NCBI GenBank assembly: GCA_009823395.1 | Contig: CM020514.1 | Location: forward strand, 1,963,466-2,027,465 | Source of the DNA: Thamnaconus septentrionalis | Taxonomy: Eukaryota > Chordata > Actinopteri > Tetraodontiformes > Monacanthidae | Reading direction: 5' to 3' | DNA: 64,000 nucleotides | Shown: positions 1 through 11,825 of the stretch, one piece after another | Numbering within the stretch: the stretch's first letter is position 1 | Layout of the letters: every line of letters begins with the position of its first letter | Program-made: the position numbers and the translations under genes | Notes under the pieces: model-generated | Told to the model about the DNA's origin: nothing | The model's database searches: none | What the model saw: only the letters and a program-made list of their open reading frames with translations

Positions 1-866
1 CCATAGTCCCACTTTGGTTATTTCAAAGCCGTCACTTTGTTGAATCACTGAAATTCAGCTAATTTAAACGTGCAGTGTGCAGTACAGTGCGAGGGGGAGA
101 TCTCATCTTTGCCAAAAAAAAAAAAAAAAAAAGGACAACTTTTAGGCAACAGCAAAGGAAAAGTGAACAGATGTGATGTATCTCTAAAAATCTTCAGTGG
201 GATTATAACAGGCAAGACTAACAACAAACTCACCGTGTTTACTCCTCTGCCCTGCAGCGACACCGCCGACCGAGGCTGATCCGCAATAATAATCCCTCAG
301 CTGGAGAGCAAACAACATCTGGGTGTGGAGAAACGGTCCAACTCTCAGCAGCCAGGCACTGAGGACGAGGAGGACGAGGAGGAGGAGGACGAGGAGGAGG
401 AGGTGGAAGGGCTGGGAGGTGGCAGATGGTGACACTGCAGCAGCAGCACCTCTCCAGGTAGTGTCTCCCGCAACAACATCTGCAAAAACCCACAGAGGTC
501 AGGAAACTCACTCGTGTTTCCGTGGCAAAACCGAAAACGTCCGAAGATGGGAACGAGTTTGAGGGAAGGAAGCGAGCCATTTAGACCTTTAGACTAGTGG
601 CCATAAAAGGCAACTGCACAGCGGAATAGCTGTCGCATCACAGTCCACGGACCGAGAGGTGTGCAGCGCAGAAAAAACACAATGGGGGGAAAAAAAGACA
701 CACAAAAAAAAACCATGCGACCAATGCACCAAAAAAAGGTGCTGTGTGCAATGGTTTTTGCACCGTGTGCATTTGTGGAACTCTGCAGACGTCCCCTGGT
801 TTATCTTGAAAAATAACACAATAGGCTGACAGAGAACGGGCAGGCAATGTATCACTCTGCTAATGA
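1..866. other. non-coding stretch upstream of first hAT-like element
   Basis: I see no convincing exon here. It holds a poly-A tract (about 114-132) and a GAG/GAC-rich low-complexity run (about 359-405) that opens meaningless frames rich in Arg or Pro. Since the first recognisable nckap5 exon downstream starts in the middle of the protein, this stretch is probably nckap5 intron. That is an inference. Confidence 0.5.
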
Positions 867-874
867 TTCTATAC

Positions 875-1566
875 CAGGGGTGTCAAAGTCATTTTGGTTC
901 ACGGGCCACATAGAGGAAAATCTATTCCCAAGTGGGCCGGACCGGTAAAATCATAGTATGGTGATGATAACGTAAAACTAACAACTTCCAGTTGTTTTCT
1001 TTGTTTTACTTTGTTTGTGTTCTTTGAGGACTCTGCACTCTGCATCAGTGTTGCCAACTCCTCAGTAAGGAAAGTCGCTATTGGCTGTCCTGAAAGTCGC
1101 TAGAAGTCGCCAAAAGACGTCATTGTCTAATTTGCATAATTGACAATTTGCACTTGATCGCAACGTAATAACACCAGGAAAAGTCGCTAGAGTTGTCGCA
1201 AGTCGCTTTTGACAAAAAAAAAGGTTGCTATTGGGAGAATAGCAACTTTTTGGGGGGAGAAAGTCGCCAAGTTGGCAACACTGCTCTGCATCAACTTTGT
1301 TTAGACAGAGACATTTTGGGGCAATGAGGGTAGCCAATAGGAGACGTTCTGGGGCAATGAGGGTAGCCAATAGGAGACGTGAGTGGCTGTACTTGTGCCG
1401 ATTTGCTCAGCCCCAGTATCGAGTTTGTTTGCGAAGCAGAAACGATGTTGGACACATTTCGAACAACACTTTCTTTCATTGATAAATTGCAGATTTTATA
1501 TTTTGCCGGAAAAAAAACAGTTTATGGGCCTGATCTGGCCCGCGGGCCGTATGTTTCACACCCCTG
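875..1566 (+). mobile_element. non-autonomous hAT-like DNA transposon, copy 1
   Basis: The left end reads CAGGGGTGTCAAA and the right end reads TTTCACACCCCTG, an imperfect terminal inverted repeat. It is flanked by near-identical 8-bp target-site duplications, TTCTATAC (867-874) and TTCTAAAC (1567-1574). Eight-base duplications with CAGGG-type ends are typical of the hAT superfamily. No transposase frame is visible, so the copy is non-autonomous. Related copies lie at 21970-22655 and 49683-50984 in the opposite orientation. They share the segments about ground reading 'gtcgc', the 33-bp unit (about two units here, near 1316-1380) and the end sequences. Confidence 0.85.
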
Positions 1567-1574
1567 TTCTAAAC

Positions 1575-4500
1575 GTTTGTTCTACAACACGAGGAGATAA
1601 AAAAACCTGTCAAATGTAAAGGGCTTTTCTGTCACTGACAGGTTGCTTATGCTGACGTTGCGTGTCTTAACATATGCTTTTATGTAAGTTTGCGTAGGTA
1701 AAGACATGTCCTTCTAGAAGCAGTCACAACATCATTGTCACGTGACAGCTTTCCAAAAGAGCAGCAACCCCAAACAAACAGAAAAAACCTTTGCTTTATT
1801 CCCTTTGTTTGTACTCATGTAGACATTAAATGTGATGACTCGCAATATGTCTGGGCAACAGACGATTATTTGATCGACGGTATAATAGGTATGAAGCGTT
1901 TGGGTTTGGGTTGGTCCAGGCTGTTTTCTTGGAAGCTCTGCTTGTGGTCGTCCTTATTAAAAGAAGTGTGAAGGCTTTTCTTTTTTTTTGCCACAGGGGG
2001 CACTGCACATCACCTGTTATCTGTTTTCATCCTTTCATCCCAAAATGTGCTGCGAAATGCAAATTTTCAGAGACTTTCCACTCCATCAAATCAGAATTTT
2101 GGCTTTTTTGGCTCGATGAGAGACGGTGGCGAGCGCTACGGCCAGGTCGTAAACATAAACATGCAGCACGCATCCATCAGAGGCCATTACATTGATATGA
2201 AGTGTGACGAGGGTTTGTGTTAGCGCTCGGTGCTTTCATTAAGTCGAGAGCCGTCGCTGCCACGAGAGATTTTCCTCCCCGGAAAAAAATAAAAGGGTGT
2301 TATTTTTATTGGAGGTTCAGACGGCAGAACTTTATTTAGCGCCGACCTGCCGCAGTTGTCTCCCTCATTGATCTGTCCTGCCAGCCAGCCATAAAGGGAA
2401 AAAATGATAACCCAACATTATGTCCAGTCATCTGCTGACGGCGCCCCCTAATGATGCGAGGTGTGCTCAGTCAGGTGCGAGATGAGGCTCCGCAATCCTT
2501 TGTGCCAATGAAGGATCCAAGCTGCTGCTGCTTGATATTAGCCAAGTTAGAAATTTGCGTTTGTTTATCCTGTGTTAGACACGTGCAATAGCACAACCAT
2601 CATAATAAGTAATAAACAAACAACATTTCATTGCACTTCCGTACATATGTAGTAACGCTAAGTGTAAGTTTAACTCTGAATTCTTGCAAATTCGCATAAA
2701 ATGCGTCAAATGCCAATACCGGAACTGAGGGGCAGAAATTGACCACTTTAATCTCCACAGTGAAGATTTGAAAGAATAAAGGATAAAATTAAGCGCTTCG
2801 CTGCGCATGGGTTCATATTAGAAAACTGTGAGCTTATACGAATAAAAGTCGTTTCATTTCGTTGTGATTCAACAACCTGATAAAACAAAAAAGATGATGT
2901 TCCTATCTGCAAAAAAAACTGAAACAAGTAAAAATATTTCTAAAAATGAATACTCATGATTTTAAAAGGGAGGAAAGGAATTGTTTACAGAGGACACGCT
3001 TACATTGTATATAAATATGTGTGTCGGGCGGAAGGGATGCTTTGCTGATTTTTTTTTCTTCCATGTAAATCAATGCAATTTTGAAAATGTCTTGTTTGGG
3101 AACAAGTTTGCCCTCACCTCCTGGTACATGGCTTAGTGTGGTCCAGGTCCTACTGTTTTGGATCATGACCAAGGTTTCATTAAAATCGCTTAAGCTTGGC
3201 TGAAACTGCGAGGTCCATGAACATGTGAAAGAACCCGCTGCCTTGTTACAGACAGGAAGGCAGCCCTACCATCGTGTCAGGGACCCCATGTGGCCTGGTA
3301 TAGAACTGCACACAACACCATACCTTCCTTTATGACAATACTTCACCCACCAACATCAACTCCTCTTGCCCGGGGACAAGAAGCTAGCTAGTTCAGTAAT
3401 GTCTACATGTTTGTACAGGCAGGGGGCGCCTGAGAAACCAAAGAATACATTGTTGGAGGAAGAGAAGAAGAGAACGTAGCCAAGTAAAGGTTTCAACAGG
3501 CATGTTCTTGTGAAAGGGTGCTAGACAGACAACGAAAGTTGTGCAGTCCCGTACTGGGCCAGGTGGGGGCGCCGTGTCAAGGGCAGGTCTCCCAGGCGTC
3601 CTGTTACAGCTGAGCCATGACCGTAACATTCCTTCGTGAAAGTGAGGAAGTAAAAACATCACGGCGCTGTGTTGAATGGCAGATGCACAATATGGAATTC
3701 TGATTGAGGCGACGCATTTTTCTCGTATGCTTGCGAGAAATACGGATCGTCTGGTCACATGACATTGGAGATGCTCACTGAAGACTGCGATTATTAAAAG
3801 GTCCAATGAAAATGTAAAATTTTGAAGGAAGCCCGTCTGACAGTGCGCTGCGTGTTCAGGGCAGCTTGTTGTTAAAAGTCAACGATGGCTGAGGCGACTG
3901 GCGTGCTTTCACACTTAGGTGGATAAGTCATTGCATTGTCCACGCAGTCATTCTGACCACTGGGATTTATCATATACAGTTATTATTGTTAAAAGTTACG
4001 TGTGTAATATTTGGACCTTGATGACCTTTGGCCTGAGCGTATAAACCTGGGTACCTTGTCCACCTCCATCTTCTTTGGTCTATTTGAAGACAGCGAGCGT
4101 TCACCCCCATATGCAACGCGCTGTCATGCAGCTAGATTGTCCACACCAGGCTTCCGTAGAACTATGGTGCAAGATGGCAGCTAACTGGAAAGCAAGACTC
4201 TTGATCTATGAATATTCTTATACAAAAATTAAAAGCCGTTCTGAGGGTAGGAAAACCAAATGACTTTTATCGTACTGCAAGTATACACTTTTATTAATGT
4301 ATTTATGGGCTGCATGTCAGGCTTTTACCGATACAAAAGTCATAAATCAAGCCAATTTTTTTTTTTTTTTTTAACACACTGGACCTCGAAGACTGTGATT
4401 TGGGATCTGTTCAGCATCTTCTGCCAAAAAGATGAAATCGGTGCAGTCGTCGACCACAGCGAGTTTAATTTGCAAACGCTTTTTAATGAGTCCACTTTGA

Positions 4501-5379
4501 GCGTTAGCAGCCTGGCAGCGCTCAGCGGCTCCTCTGAAATGAGGTCGCGCAGACAAACAATCAGAGCGCCGGGCCGCCGAGCACCAGGACGGAGAGGCCT
4601 CGTTAGGGTGAAACCAGACGGTGCCACAACGTGAACCCCACCACCACCACCTTTTGTGCACGCAGTCAGCTGATCACATTTTCCCCTGCACGCTCAGTCC
4701 AGTGCACGGACGGTCGTAAGCAGACACAGCTCAGCCCTCAGAGGACGAGGCCCAGACCGTCATGCGGTGGTCAGCTTCAGTCCTCTTATGACCAGCAACG
4801 GCGAGGCTCCTCGCGGGGAGAAGCAGCAGCGTGGTGGTGAGTGACGGCGGCCCGGTCGATAGTGGGGAGGGACGAGATTCGGGCAGACGTGCGGACTTGT
4901 GCCTCAGGAGCAAAACGTAGTGAGTCTTTCCATTTCCACAGGAAACGTACGGCAGCTTCCTTTGAACCTGATGTTGCACGGTTCACGTTTAGTCTCTCTG
5001 ACAATGAAGAATGAAGAGCAGGTGGATTTTATTTGGGGGTTGGCGACTATCTGTTCACTACGTACGCATTGAATATCGCAACACTCGTTAACACTGGGTT
5101 AGCATCGTTGATATCAATAACGATACCGAATGGCTTTTCGTGACCTTTTAGTGTTTTTGTGTTACTGAGGACTATCAATGAGTTAGAACCCAGCGCTAAA
5201 GTTTAAAGGTAAAAGAAAAGATTTGCCCACACATATCGATGCCAGCAGTCTTCATGGTAAGCAGGTAGTTTGCATTCCAATGACTTTGAAACCAGTGGAT
5301 ATTGATAATAGCCACAGCTATGAAGAGACCTCTAATAAATGCTTATACGCAGGAAGTTGCACTAGTCCACAGGAAGTTA
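1575..5379. other. intronic or intergenic stretch, no gene seen
   Basis: No exon with plausible splice sites and family resemblance was recognised. Short frames on both strands lack codon bias or domain signal. A poly-T run lies at about 4358-4372. The segment 2290-2400 has balanced composition and no repeat character, but I cannot assign it a role. Confidence 0.45.
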
Positions 5380-5387
5380 CACTAGTG

Positions 5388-6266
5388 CAGGGTCGGGGAA
5401 CCTTTTGGCTAAGAGAGCCAAAAAAAAAATCGAATATTTTAAAAATTATTTTCGTGAGAGCCATACAATATTTATTATTTTGAATTAGTAACTCTTAATA
5501 CAACTAAATACACAGATTTCGCCAAAAGGAAGCGCTGTGGCCGTTTCCACGTCCAACCTCCGCGCCTCTCCTCTCATCTTCCCTTTTCCACTGTGTCTCT
5601 GTCCGCGGTGCGTGGGGGCAACCGTCCTGGCATCAAAATGTTGTTTTACTGCTGTGCAGAGAATTAAAGTATGAGAGCGAATTTACGAAACCACGGCGTG
5701 CGCGCAGTGCCCAGAAATGCCGCTGCCTGCGCTAAACTTGAGCACAGTGGCACTTCTGCTTTAATTGCGTCCTTATTATCAATCGGCCCAGATTGCCACA
5801 CGGGCTCCAGAACTATCTGTCAAAGCTAAAAAAAAAATATATAAATGTATCTCTTCTTCGGCAAAAGGGTTTGCGCTGTATAAATTAGCTTGCTAATGCT
5901 AACTTTCTGATTAAGCGGCGGGAAGTTCTGCTTCACCTCACGATGGCTCGTGTAGGCTCCCGCATTTAATCCAATAGAAAAAGAGGTGTCGAGCCCTCCC
6001 ATATACTGAAGCACAGACATGATAGGCTCCAGCAGCGCAACCCTGAACATCTGCGGTAAAAAAAAATATTGTAGCCTATAAATTGCACAATAATTTTTTC
6101 GGAAGATTATTTTCAACACTGGGATTTTTGTAATGTTTAACTTGAAAACCAGCGGAATTATTCATTACTAGTGTTAAGAAAGGTCAGCTAAGATTTTTCT
6201 GTGAGCCAGATGCTGTCATCAAAAGAGCCACATCTGGCTCGCGGAGCCATAGGTTCCCGACCCCTG
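5388..6266 (+). mobile_element. hAT-like DNA transposon with perfect 8-bp target duplication
   Basis: The ends are CAGGGTCGGGGAACC on the left and GGTTCCCGACCCCTG on the right, inverted relative to each other. The identical octamer CACTAGTG occurs immediately outside both ends (5380-5387 and 6267-6274). The subterminal 'agagagcc' and 'gagccacatctggctc' sequences are also inverted echoes of each other. The 879-bp interior has no long frame, so the copy is non-autonomous or decayed. Eight-base duplication and end sequence place it with hAT elements by family knowledge. Confidence 0.88.
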
Positions 6267-6352
6267 CACTAGTGTAACTACACAGGAAGTTACATTAGTC
6301 CAGGCTAGAAGGACGAAACATTGTTGACTTGTTTATTGGTCATCACCTCCCC

Positions 6353-7284
6353 TACGGTGGCCGGGAAGTGCAAAACACCCGCAAAAGAGAAAACACAACA
6401 CGTCAACCAAAATGGCAGTGATGCCTTTGCCCCGAAAACTAAACATGCTCTCCCGTCTACTCTGCCGGTGTCGTGCCAAGGCAGTTATCCCCGAATTTGT
6501 ATCCCCTGGTCGTTTATTAGTTTAATCAACGGCGCCACGCTACGGACAAATTAGACATTTATTAAGAATGTTTTCATTCCGCTGTCTTCTACGTGGTGTT
6601 GAAGATTATATTATGGCTATTCAGTGCACTGCACTGGCAATGTCGTGTCTATTTCCTCCTATGATTTGACAATGTTGTGCCACGTAGGCTAGACGACTAC
6701 TTACACTCACTGTGAAATCACCAGCAAAAACATTGTTGTAAATGATTCTGAATTTCCTCTCCAAAAATAATCATAAAAAAATGTCGTCATATACCGTTTT
6801 TGTATTTATTGTGTTTTTCACTGCACAAAACCATCCAGGTACTTAGACCAGGTCATGTCTAGTCACACTGGTGAATATGGAGAAGATTCTTCTCTCATAC
6901 ATGAAGTTACAAGGGGATACTTATTATATCAGACTGTACGGAAGGGCTGCCATAAATTGTATTCCCCCCAACAGTCTGATATAATAAGTATCCCCCCTGT
7001 AACTGTAACAGTGCACTGAATAGCCTCATATAATCTTCAACACCACGTAGGGGACAGTGGAATAAAAAACAGTCTTGATAAATGTCTAATTTGTCCGTGG
7101 CATGGTGTCGTTGATTAAACTAATAAACAACCAGGGGATACAATTTCCAGGGTAGACGGGAGAGCACGTTTAGTTTCCGGGGCAAAGGTATCACTTCCGT
7201 TTTGGTTGATGTGTTGTGTTTTCTGATTCGCGGTTGTCTTTTCTCTTTTGTTGTTGTTTTGTTTTGCACTTCCCGGCCACCGTA
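6353..7284. mobile_element. fold-back element with long inverted arms
   Basis: The left arm (about 6353-6631) is the approximate reverse complement of the right arm (about 7009-7284). Examples are TACGGTGGCCGGGAAGTGC at the left edge against GCACTTCCCGGCCACCGTA at the right edge, and a shared 'cgtggtgttgaagatta' segment. The centre contains a second, smaller hairpin with arms 6906-6937 and 6971-7003. CCTCCC occurs just outside both ends (6346-6351 and 7285-7290) and may be a target duplication. No coding frame is visible. The structure fits a long-TIR MITE or fold-back transposon, family not assigned. Confidence 0.78.
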
Positions 7285-7292
7285 CCTCCCAC

Positions 7293-8786
7293 AAGTCTTG
7301 AAGACAGAGAACGATACCTGAATGCCCTCCTCAAAGTTGAATCCACCCAACAAAATCAGCCTGTGTAGCAGCAAAGTGACTCTGAAAATAAATGAAAGCA
7401 GGTTGGGCAGATAGTCCATTGATGCTAAACAGTAGACCAGTAGGTCTCCTGGATGAAACTAAAGTGGGACAAGGATGCAGCCTGCTGGTCCGCAGCCAAG
7501 CTCCTCGGCAGCTCCGGCGTCCGTCACGCAACCGTCACTCAGGTTTATTTGAGGTCAGCTGCATCGGCCCGGGCTGGGAATCACAAACGGGGCTTGTCTT
7601 GCAGGCGGCAACTACTAGTGCTAATGGCTAATGGCTAATGGCGTACTGTATCTAACCAGGGAGGGGCCACGGCGGGAGTGACGGGGCGAAATGTCAGAGA
7701 GCACAGCAGTCCTGGAGAGAGCGAGTCAATCTGTGTCTATCAGTCGTTATGACTTCAGAGCAGTGCTACTTAAATAGAGAGCAGCGCTGCTTTTACCGTA
7801 CTAAAACAAAGTGTAAGTGCACATCCACTACGCTAGATGGCAGTGGCGCTCTTCTTGTCAGTGTGTGCGCAGGGAGTTTTAGCCATAGATATCCACGAAA
7901 GCCTTTTGTATGGTTTTAGCTACAGGTGTAGGGGTTGTATGCACCGGGCATGCGCAACACACAGCACATACAGCAGGAGATAGCAAGTGAAGTGAACAAG
8001 ACAACATGAGATGAGACGAAACGAAAGTCTCCCAAAAGTTAAGACGAGAAAGTTTGACGAAGCGTGTGTAGCGCTGGGCTTCACGGTAACAAGCAGTAGG
8101 AGACGAAGAAAGACCCCAGTGTGCTTTACTCTGTCTCAAAACGTTGGCAGTGGACAGCGTGAAGCCAAATAAATGAAGGCGTCACTTGCAGACAATTGAC
8201 CCCAATCACGCTGATAAGCCGCGTGAGTTTTTTTTTTTTTTTTTTTTTAAAGCGAAAATGTGATGAATATTGCTAGCTACTCCTGCTTAATCAATGCTAT
8301 TTTCGTCTTTTTTAGTGGGGGCAACACAAAACAATTGAGAAGCACTGCTTCAGAGAGAATAGAGAGAGAGACAGAGAAAAGCAAAAGCACAGACAGAATA
8401 AAATGCCTACATAGTGCCAGAACCAAAAGGTATTCCCAAATGTGATATGAACTGACACGTGGCACCAGAATAAAAGTCTCACATTTAAAACAAGAAAAGT
8501 AATTAGGTGTACGACAATTGGAATAATAAAATGAAAAGGAAAAAAGATCAATTAATCTATTGTCATCTTTTATTATCCATAATATGTATCGTGTTTTAAT
8601 CTGTAACAATGAGAAAACACCTATTTTGTTCTTTCACCCCTTCATCTGCAACTATTTTGCCAACAGAAACCACATTAAAGGTGCTTCACGAGTCACTTTA
8701 CCGTACTGTCATCATGGGATTTGAAGAAGAAAAACCCCCAGCATGTTACGAGTGTCCATTGTAACGTGCTTTTGTCTCCTCAAAAG
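7293..8786. other. non-coding stretch before first visible nckap5 exon
   Basis: No gene was recognised. There is a poly-T run at about 8228-8248 and a (TAATGGC)-like triplet near 7617-7640. The upstream mammalian-type exons encoding the nckap5 N-terminus were looked for by eye and not found. The last bases before 8787 (cctcaaaag) serve as the splice acceptor of the next exon. Confidence 0.45.
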
Positions 8787-8880
8787 CAACATGGAGGAGA
8801 CGGTACGAACGCTACTTCAGAACCACGACTCACTGGAGGGGCCCAAAGTGGACCCGCTGGACCTCATGAAAGCATATAAG
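8787..8880 (+). CDS. nckap5: nckap5 exon: coiled-coil segment starting at MEETVR
   Basis: The exon lies between acceptor caaaag (ending 8786) and donor gtaaaa (8881). It translates from 8791 as MEETVRTLLQ followed by about 20 further residues ending LMKAYK. This resembles the human NCKAP5 segment beginning MEETVRNLLQ, which sits well inside that protein. The exon therefore carries one base plus an Asn codon before the ATG, and its upstream neighbour should end with two bases of a codon. It ends in phase 0. The first Met may not be a start codon in the full transcript. NCKAP5 is a cytoplasmic protein first described as an NCK1 SH3-binding partner. It and its paralogue NCKAP5L act at microtubules. 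Confidence 0.85.
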
Positions 8881-9202
8881 GTAAAAACAAAAGAAAAGAA
8901 AATGACATAGTATAATAAAGCAATGTTTTGATCTTGAGGCAGATCTTTTTGAAGATGGTGCTCTTAGCAACCTCTCGGCTGAAGTCGACAGCAGGCGGAA
9001 ACCAATGTTGCTGCCACCTGCTGAGTCTGAATCTTTCATACGTAGACTTTCTCCTGCAGTCTGAAGCCTATCATACCTCTCATAGGGAGAAACAAACAAC
9101 CATCCACACTCACGCTCACACACACACACCTATGGACAATCGAGTGTTCCCAATTCACCGCACATGCATCATTTTGGACTTCGGGAGGAAGCAGACACAG
9201 GG

Positions 9203-9764
9203 TCTGTGTCTCAATTCAGGGTCTGCATCCTCGAAGCCTGCATTTGAAAGGAAGTTGCGTCACAGCACTGCGCGAAGGCTCGTCCCAATTCCCAAAAAGT
9301 CCAAAAGACGCTCCAAATGCACCCTCCAAATGCACCCTCCAAATGTGCCCTACTTTTAGCCGATTCCAAGGATGCACCGCTATTATAAATTTAAGTATTG
9401 AAATTTCACATCAAATATTCAGTTTTTAACGTAGGGTTTTTACTTATTAGAACATCCAACGCCATGGTTGGATGGCGAACCAATGGTTAGCTTTATGCTC
9501 TAAAAAGGTCACTTCCGGGGTTGGCCAGCAGGGGGGAACGGCGGTGACACGACCAGGAAATACACCGAAGGCTAGACCGTCCCGGGTGGTTACCGGGGAG
9601 GCGGGTTTTGGGTTCGTCCTTCTGGGCCGGGTTCTTCGGAGGACGCTTCCTTCAGTCGGAGGACGCTTCCTTCAGACTGAGGACGCTTCCTTCAGACGGA
9701 GGGCGCTTCCTTCAGACGGAGGGCGCTTCCTTCGAAGGATGCAGACCCTGAATTGAGACACAGC
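9203..9764 (+). mobile_element. 562-bp TIR element inserted in an older repeat
   Basis: The ends are TCTGTGTCTCAATTCAGGG on the left and CCCTGAATTGAGACACAGC on the right. The terminal inverted repeat extends inward through GGTCTGCATCCT and its complement. CAGGG is present on both flanks (9198-9202 and 9765-9769) and is the likely target duplication. This 4-5 bp length does not fit hAT (8 bp), Tc1 (TA) or Harbinger (3 bp), so the superfamily is left open. The interior carries a 20-bp minisatellite. Relatives lie in reverse orientation at 11826-13030. Confidence 0.75.
9637..9734 (+). repeat. 20-bp minisatellite inside the 9.2-kb element
   Basis: About five head-to-tail units built on CGGAGGACGCTTCCTTCAGA, with a few substitutions (GGACGC to GGGCGC in the last units). 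The related element at 11826-13030 has one to two units in the reverse orientation, so the unit number is variable between copies. Confidence 0.85.
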
Positions 9765-9934
9765 CAGGGACAACATGCAAACTACACATAGAAAGGCCCC
9801 CGGAGACAGTACTGACTGACTACTGCACAACTGCTGTCCCCCCGTTGTCTTTTGACTTTATTGTGAGGGTGAAAACAAATCCCTACTGTCAACCCCGGAG
9901 TAACCTAACTGACTCTGGTCTGTGGCGGTGGCAG

Positions 9935-10102
9935 GACAAACTGCTGGAGGAGATGTGGAAGCAGCAGGACAGCCTGGACGCCCCCACCGCCACCACAGCT
10001 GCCGCAGCAGAGACGCCCGGGGACGCGACGGAGGGGGGCGGAGCCTCGGACGACGGCTCCAAGGACAGCAACCCGCTGCTGGAGAGGCTCCGGGCCCTGG
10101 AG
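9935..10102 (+). CDS. nckap5: nckap5 exon: DKLLEEMWKQQ ... NPLLERLRALE
   Basis: Acceptor ggtggcag (ending 9934) and donor gtaaag (10103) bound a 56-codon phase-0 exon. It begins DKLLEEMWKQQDSLD, passes through an Ala/Thr/Gly-rich linker and ends NPLLERLRALE. The last residues match the LLERLKALE segment of NCKAP5 and the LLERLRALE of NCKAP5L. The acidic, low-complexity centre corresponds to the less conserved linker of the family. The heptad-like LLERLRALE runs on into the next exon as coiled coil. Confidence 0.9.
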
Positions 10103-11825
10103 GTAAAGTGCGCTGGCAAACTCTCTTTACCCCCTTTTACTGTCGTGTCTGAACTGTGAAAACGGAATGGACAGAGAGCTCAGCGTGATTCACGGAGGTG
10201 AAGGTGTTTAAGGCGGAAGCGAGGAGCAGCTCGAGACACGGCATCAGAAATGAGCAAAATCTCTACGGCTGCGTGTCTGAAACACTGCAGCGTTTGGCTT
10301 TTCTCTGAATTAAGACATAGTTCATGTTTTAGGAGTACAGTACATTTTGTCGTTTTGATAATACTTTAATATATTTTGTGTTTTAGACATTTATTTTTAG
10401 CTTTATGTTTCAATTAATACTGACAAATAAAATCTGCCATAGACAGCAATTTGAGAAATACCAGAGTGAGTAAAAGTGCACCTTTACAGCCGCTGTCCAT
10501 ACCCACTTAAAAAAATAAACTGTCAGTGGAATTTGGAAAAATAAATGATTACAATTAAGCAATGAAAAGATTGATAGTTGAAAATATGTATGAAATAAGC
10601 ACATGGTTCATCGATCGCTCCCAGTCCTCACATGACCTTTGAACTCTCCCAGCCCTGTCTTAAGACTGGTGCCCTCAGTGAGTCCGTTAGCCAAGACCAG
10701 CTAAAATAGTTGTTACTGTTGCTGTTACTTTGGTCAGTGGCTCCCACTCATAGTAGATTGGATCTGTTGAAATTTGGGCCATTTGTAGATTTACTGTATC
10801 GGGGACAAAGACAAACACAGAAGATTAAAAATGCTTTTTTAATAGTTTTCGTTGACATTGGTGACCATTATTCCCCTGAAAAGTGATCAGCCAATCGCGG
10901 TCAGAAATGTAAAATGTTTGATGTTTGCAAGTGGGGAAAATGATCATGGTTTCATTTCAGTGGAAATCTCTCACTGCCCCTCTGACATTAGTGAGAATAT
11001 CGTTTATTTCTCTCTGCATACCTGCGTGGAACTCCTTCTGTTGGACATCATGATTTTTTTCCCCCTGCCGCTGCCTCTTCACGGCGGCTGCCTCTTATTC
11101 CGTCCACGTCCATGTGATTCATCTTTAGCGCCGTGCTGGAGCCGAGCCATTTAGCTGGAGTGGCACGGCACACGCCTGAGTTCCGTCCTCCGCTGCCTGC
11201 CTGCTGGACGGCCGGTGGAGGGGAACAGCGGAGTTAACGCATAAATAATAAAAATAAACTGCGCCTGGGTGCCGCGGGAGCGCCGACACGCGCGTCAACT
11301 CAACTGCGAAGTGCCCGGCGAGTTTTTTACGAGTTCGGCCCGGATCGGTCCGAAGGCGGCGATGAACGAGCGAAAACAAATATCTTCATGTCTGTTACTG
11401 GTTACTCGACCCAAAGCTCCAATTTTCAAAAATGAAAGAAAAACTCCAAAGAGTTTCTGCACAGAGCCTGGAGGTTCAGGAGTCACTTCTTTTTAATGCA
11501 CAGTCGGCACTGCAAGACAGTCAGAACCAATCACACTGAAATTTACCGGAAGAGCCAGTTGGTAACGGGGCAAAGGTCCTTATTCAAGAAACTTTTGTCA
11601 TACCATTTCTCAACAGTACGAAATTTGGACTCAGGTCCCAGATTAGCCTAGATAGATTAAAAGAGAATAGAAAAACAAACCAACAAAAAAAAAAGCACAG
11701 AATTGTAACGTTCGGGTGTTTCACGTTCTCGGTTCAGTTGCCCGGGAAGACAACACACCGTAATTGGCTGAGGGCAGATGTGGGCGTGTCGTTCAGAATG
11801 GGGGGGTTACCATGTGGCGGTACCA
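10103..11825. other. nckap5 intron, first part
   Basis: No exon was recognised. A GC-rich patch at about 11060-11370 is richer in CpG than its surroundings, but holds no frame with family resemblance. Otherwise AT-rich intron. Confidence 0.5.

Larger units (their letters stand above)
9100..9815. repeat. older dispersed teleost repeat interrupted by a transposon
   Basis: The left part (about 9100-9202, including a 'gggaggaagcagacacag' segment) and the right part (9765-9815, 'gacaacatgcaaac' and 'cagaaaggcccc') resemble the two halves of a repeat that is widespread in fish genomes. In intact copies I know, 'gggaggaagc' is soon followed by 'gaacatgcaaac'. The two halves are separated here by the element at 9203-9764. 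Its class (LINE tail or SINE) is not decided. Confidence 0.6.

Noticed and set aside
9472..9756. 94-codon frame ending in RRALPSDGGR repeats
   Set aside because: It lies wholly within the 9.2-kb transposon and its 20-bp minisatellite.
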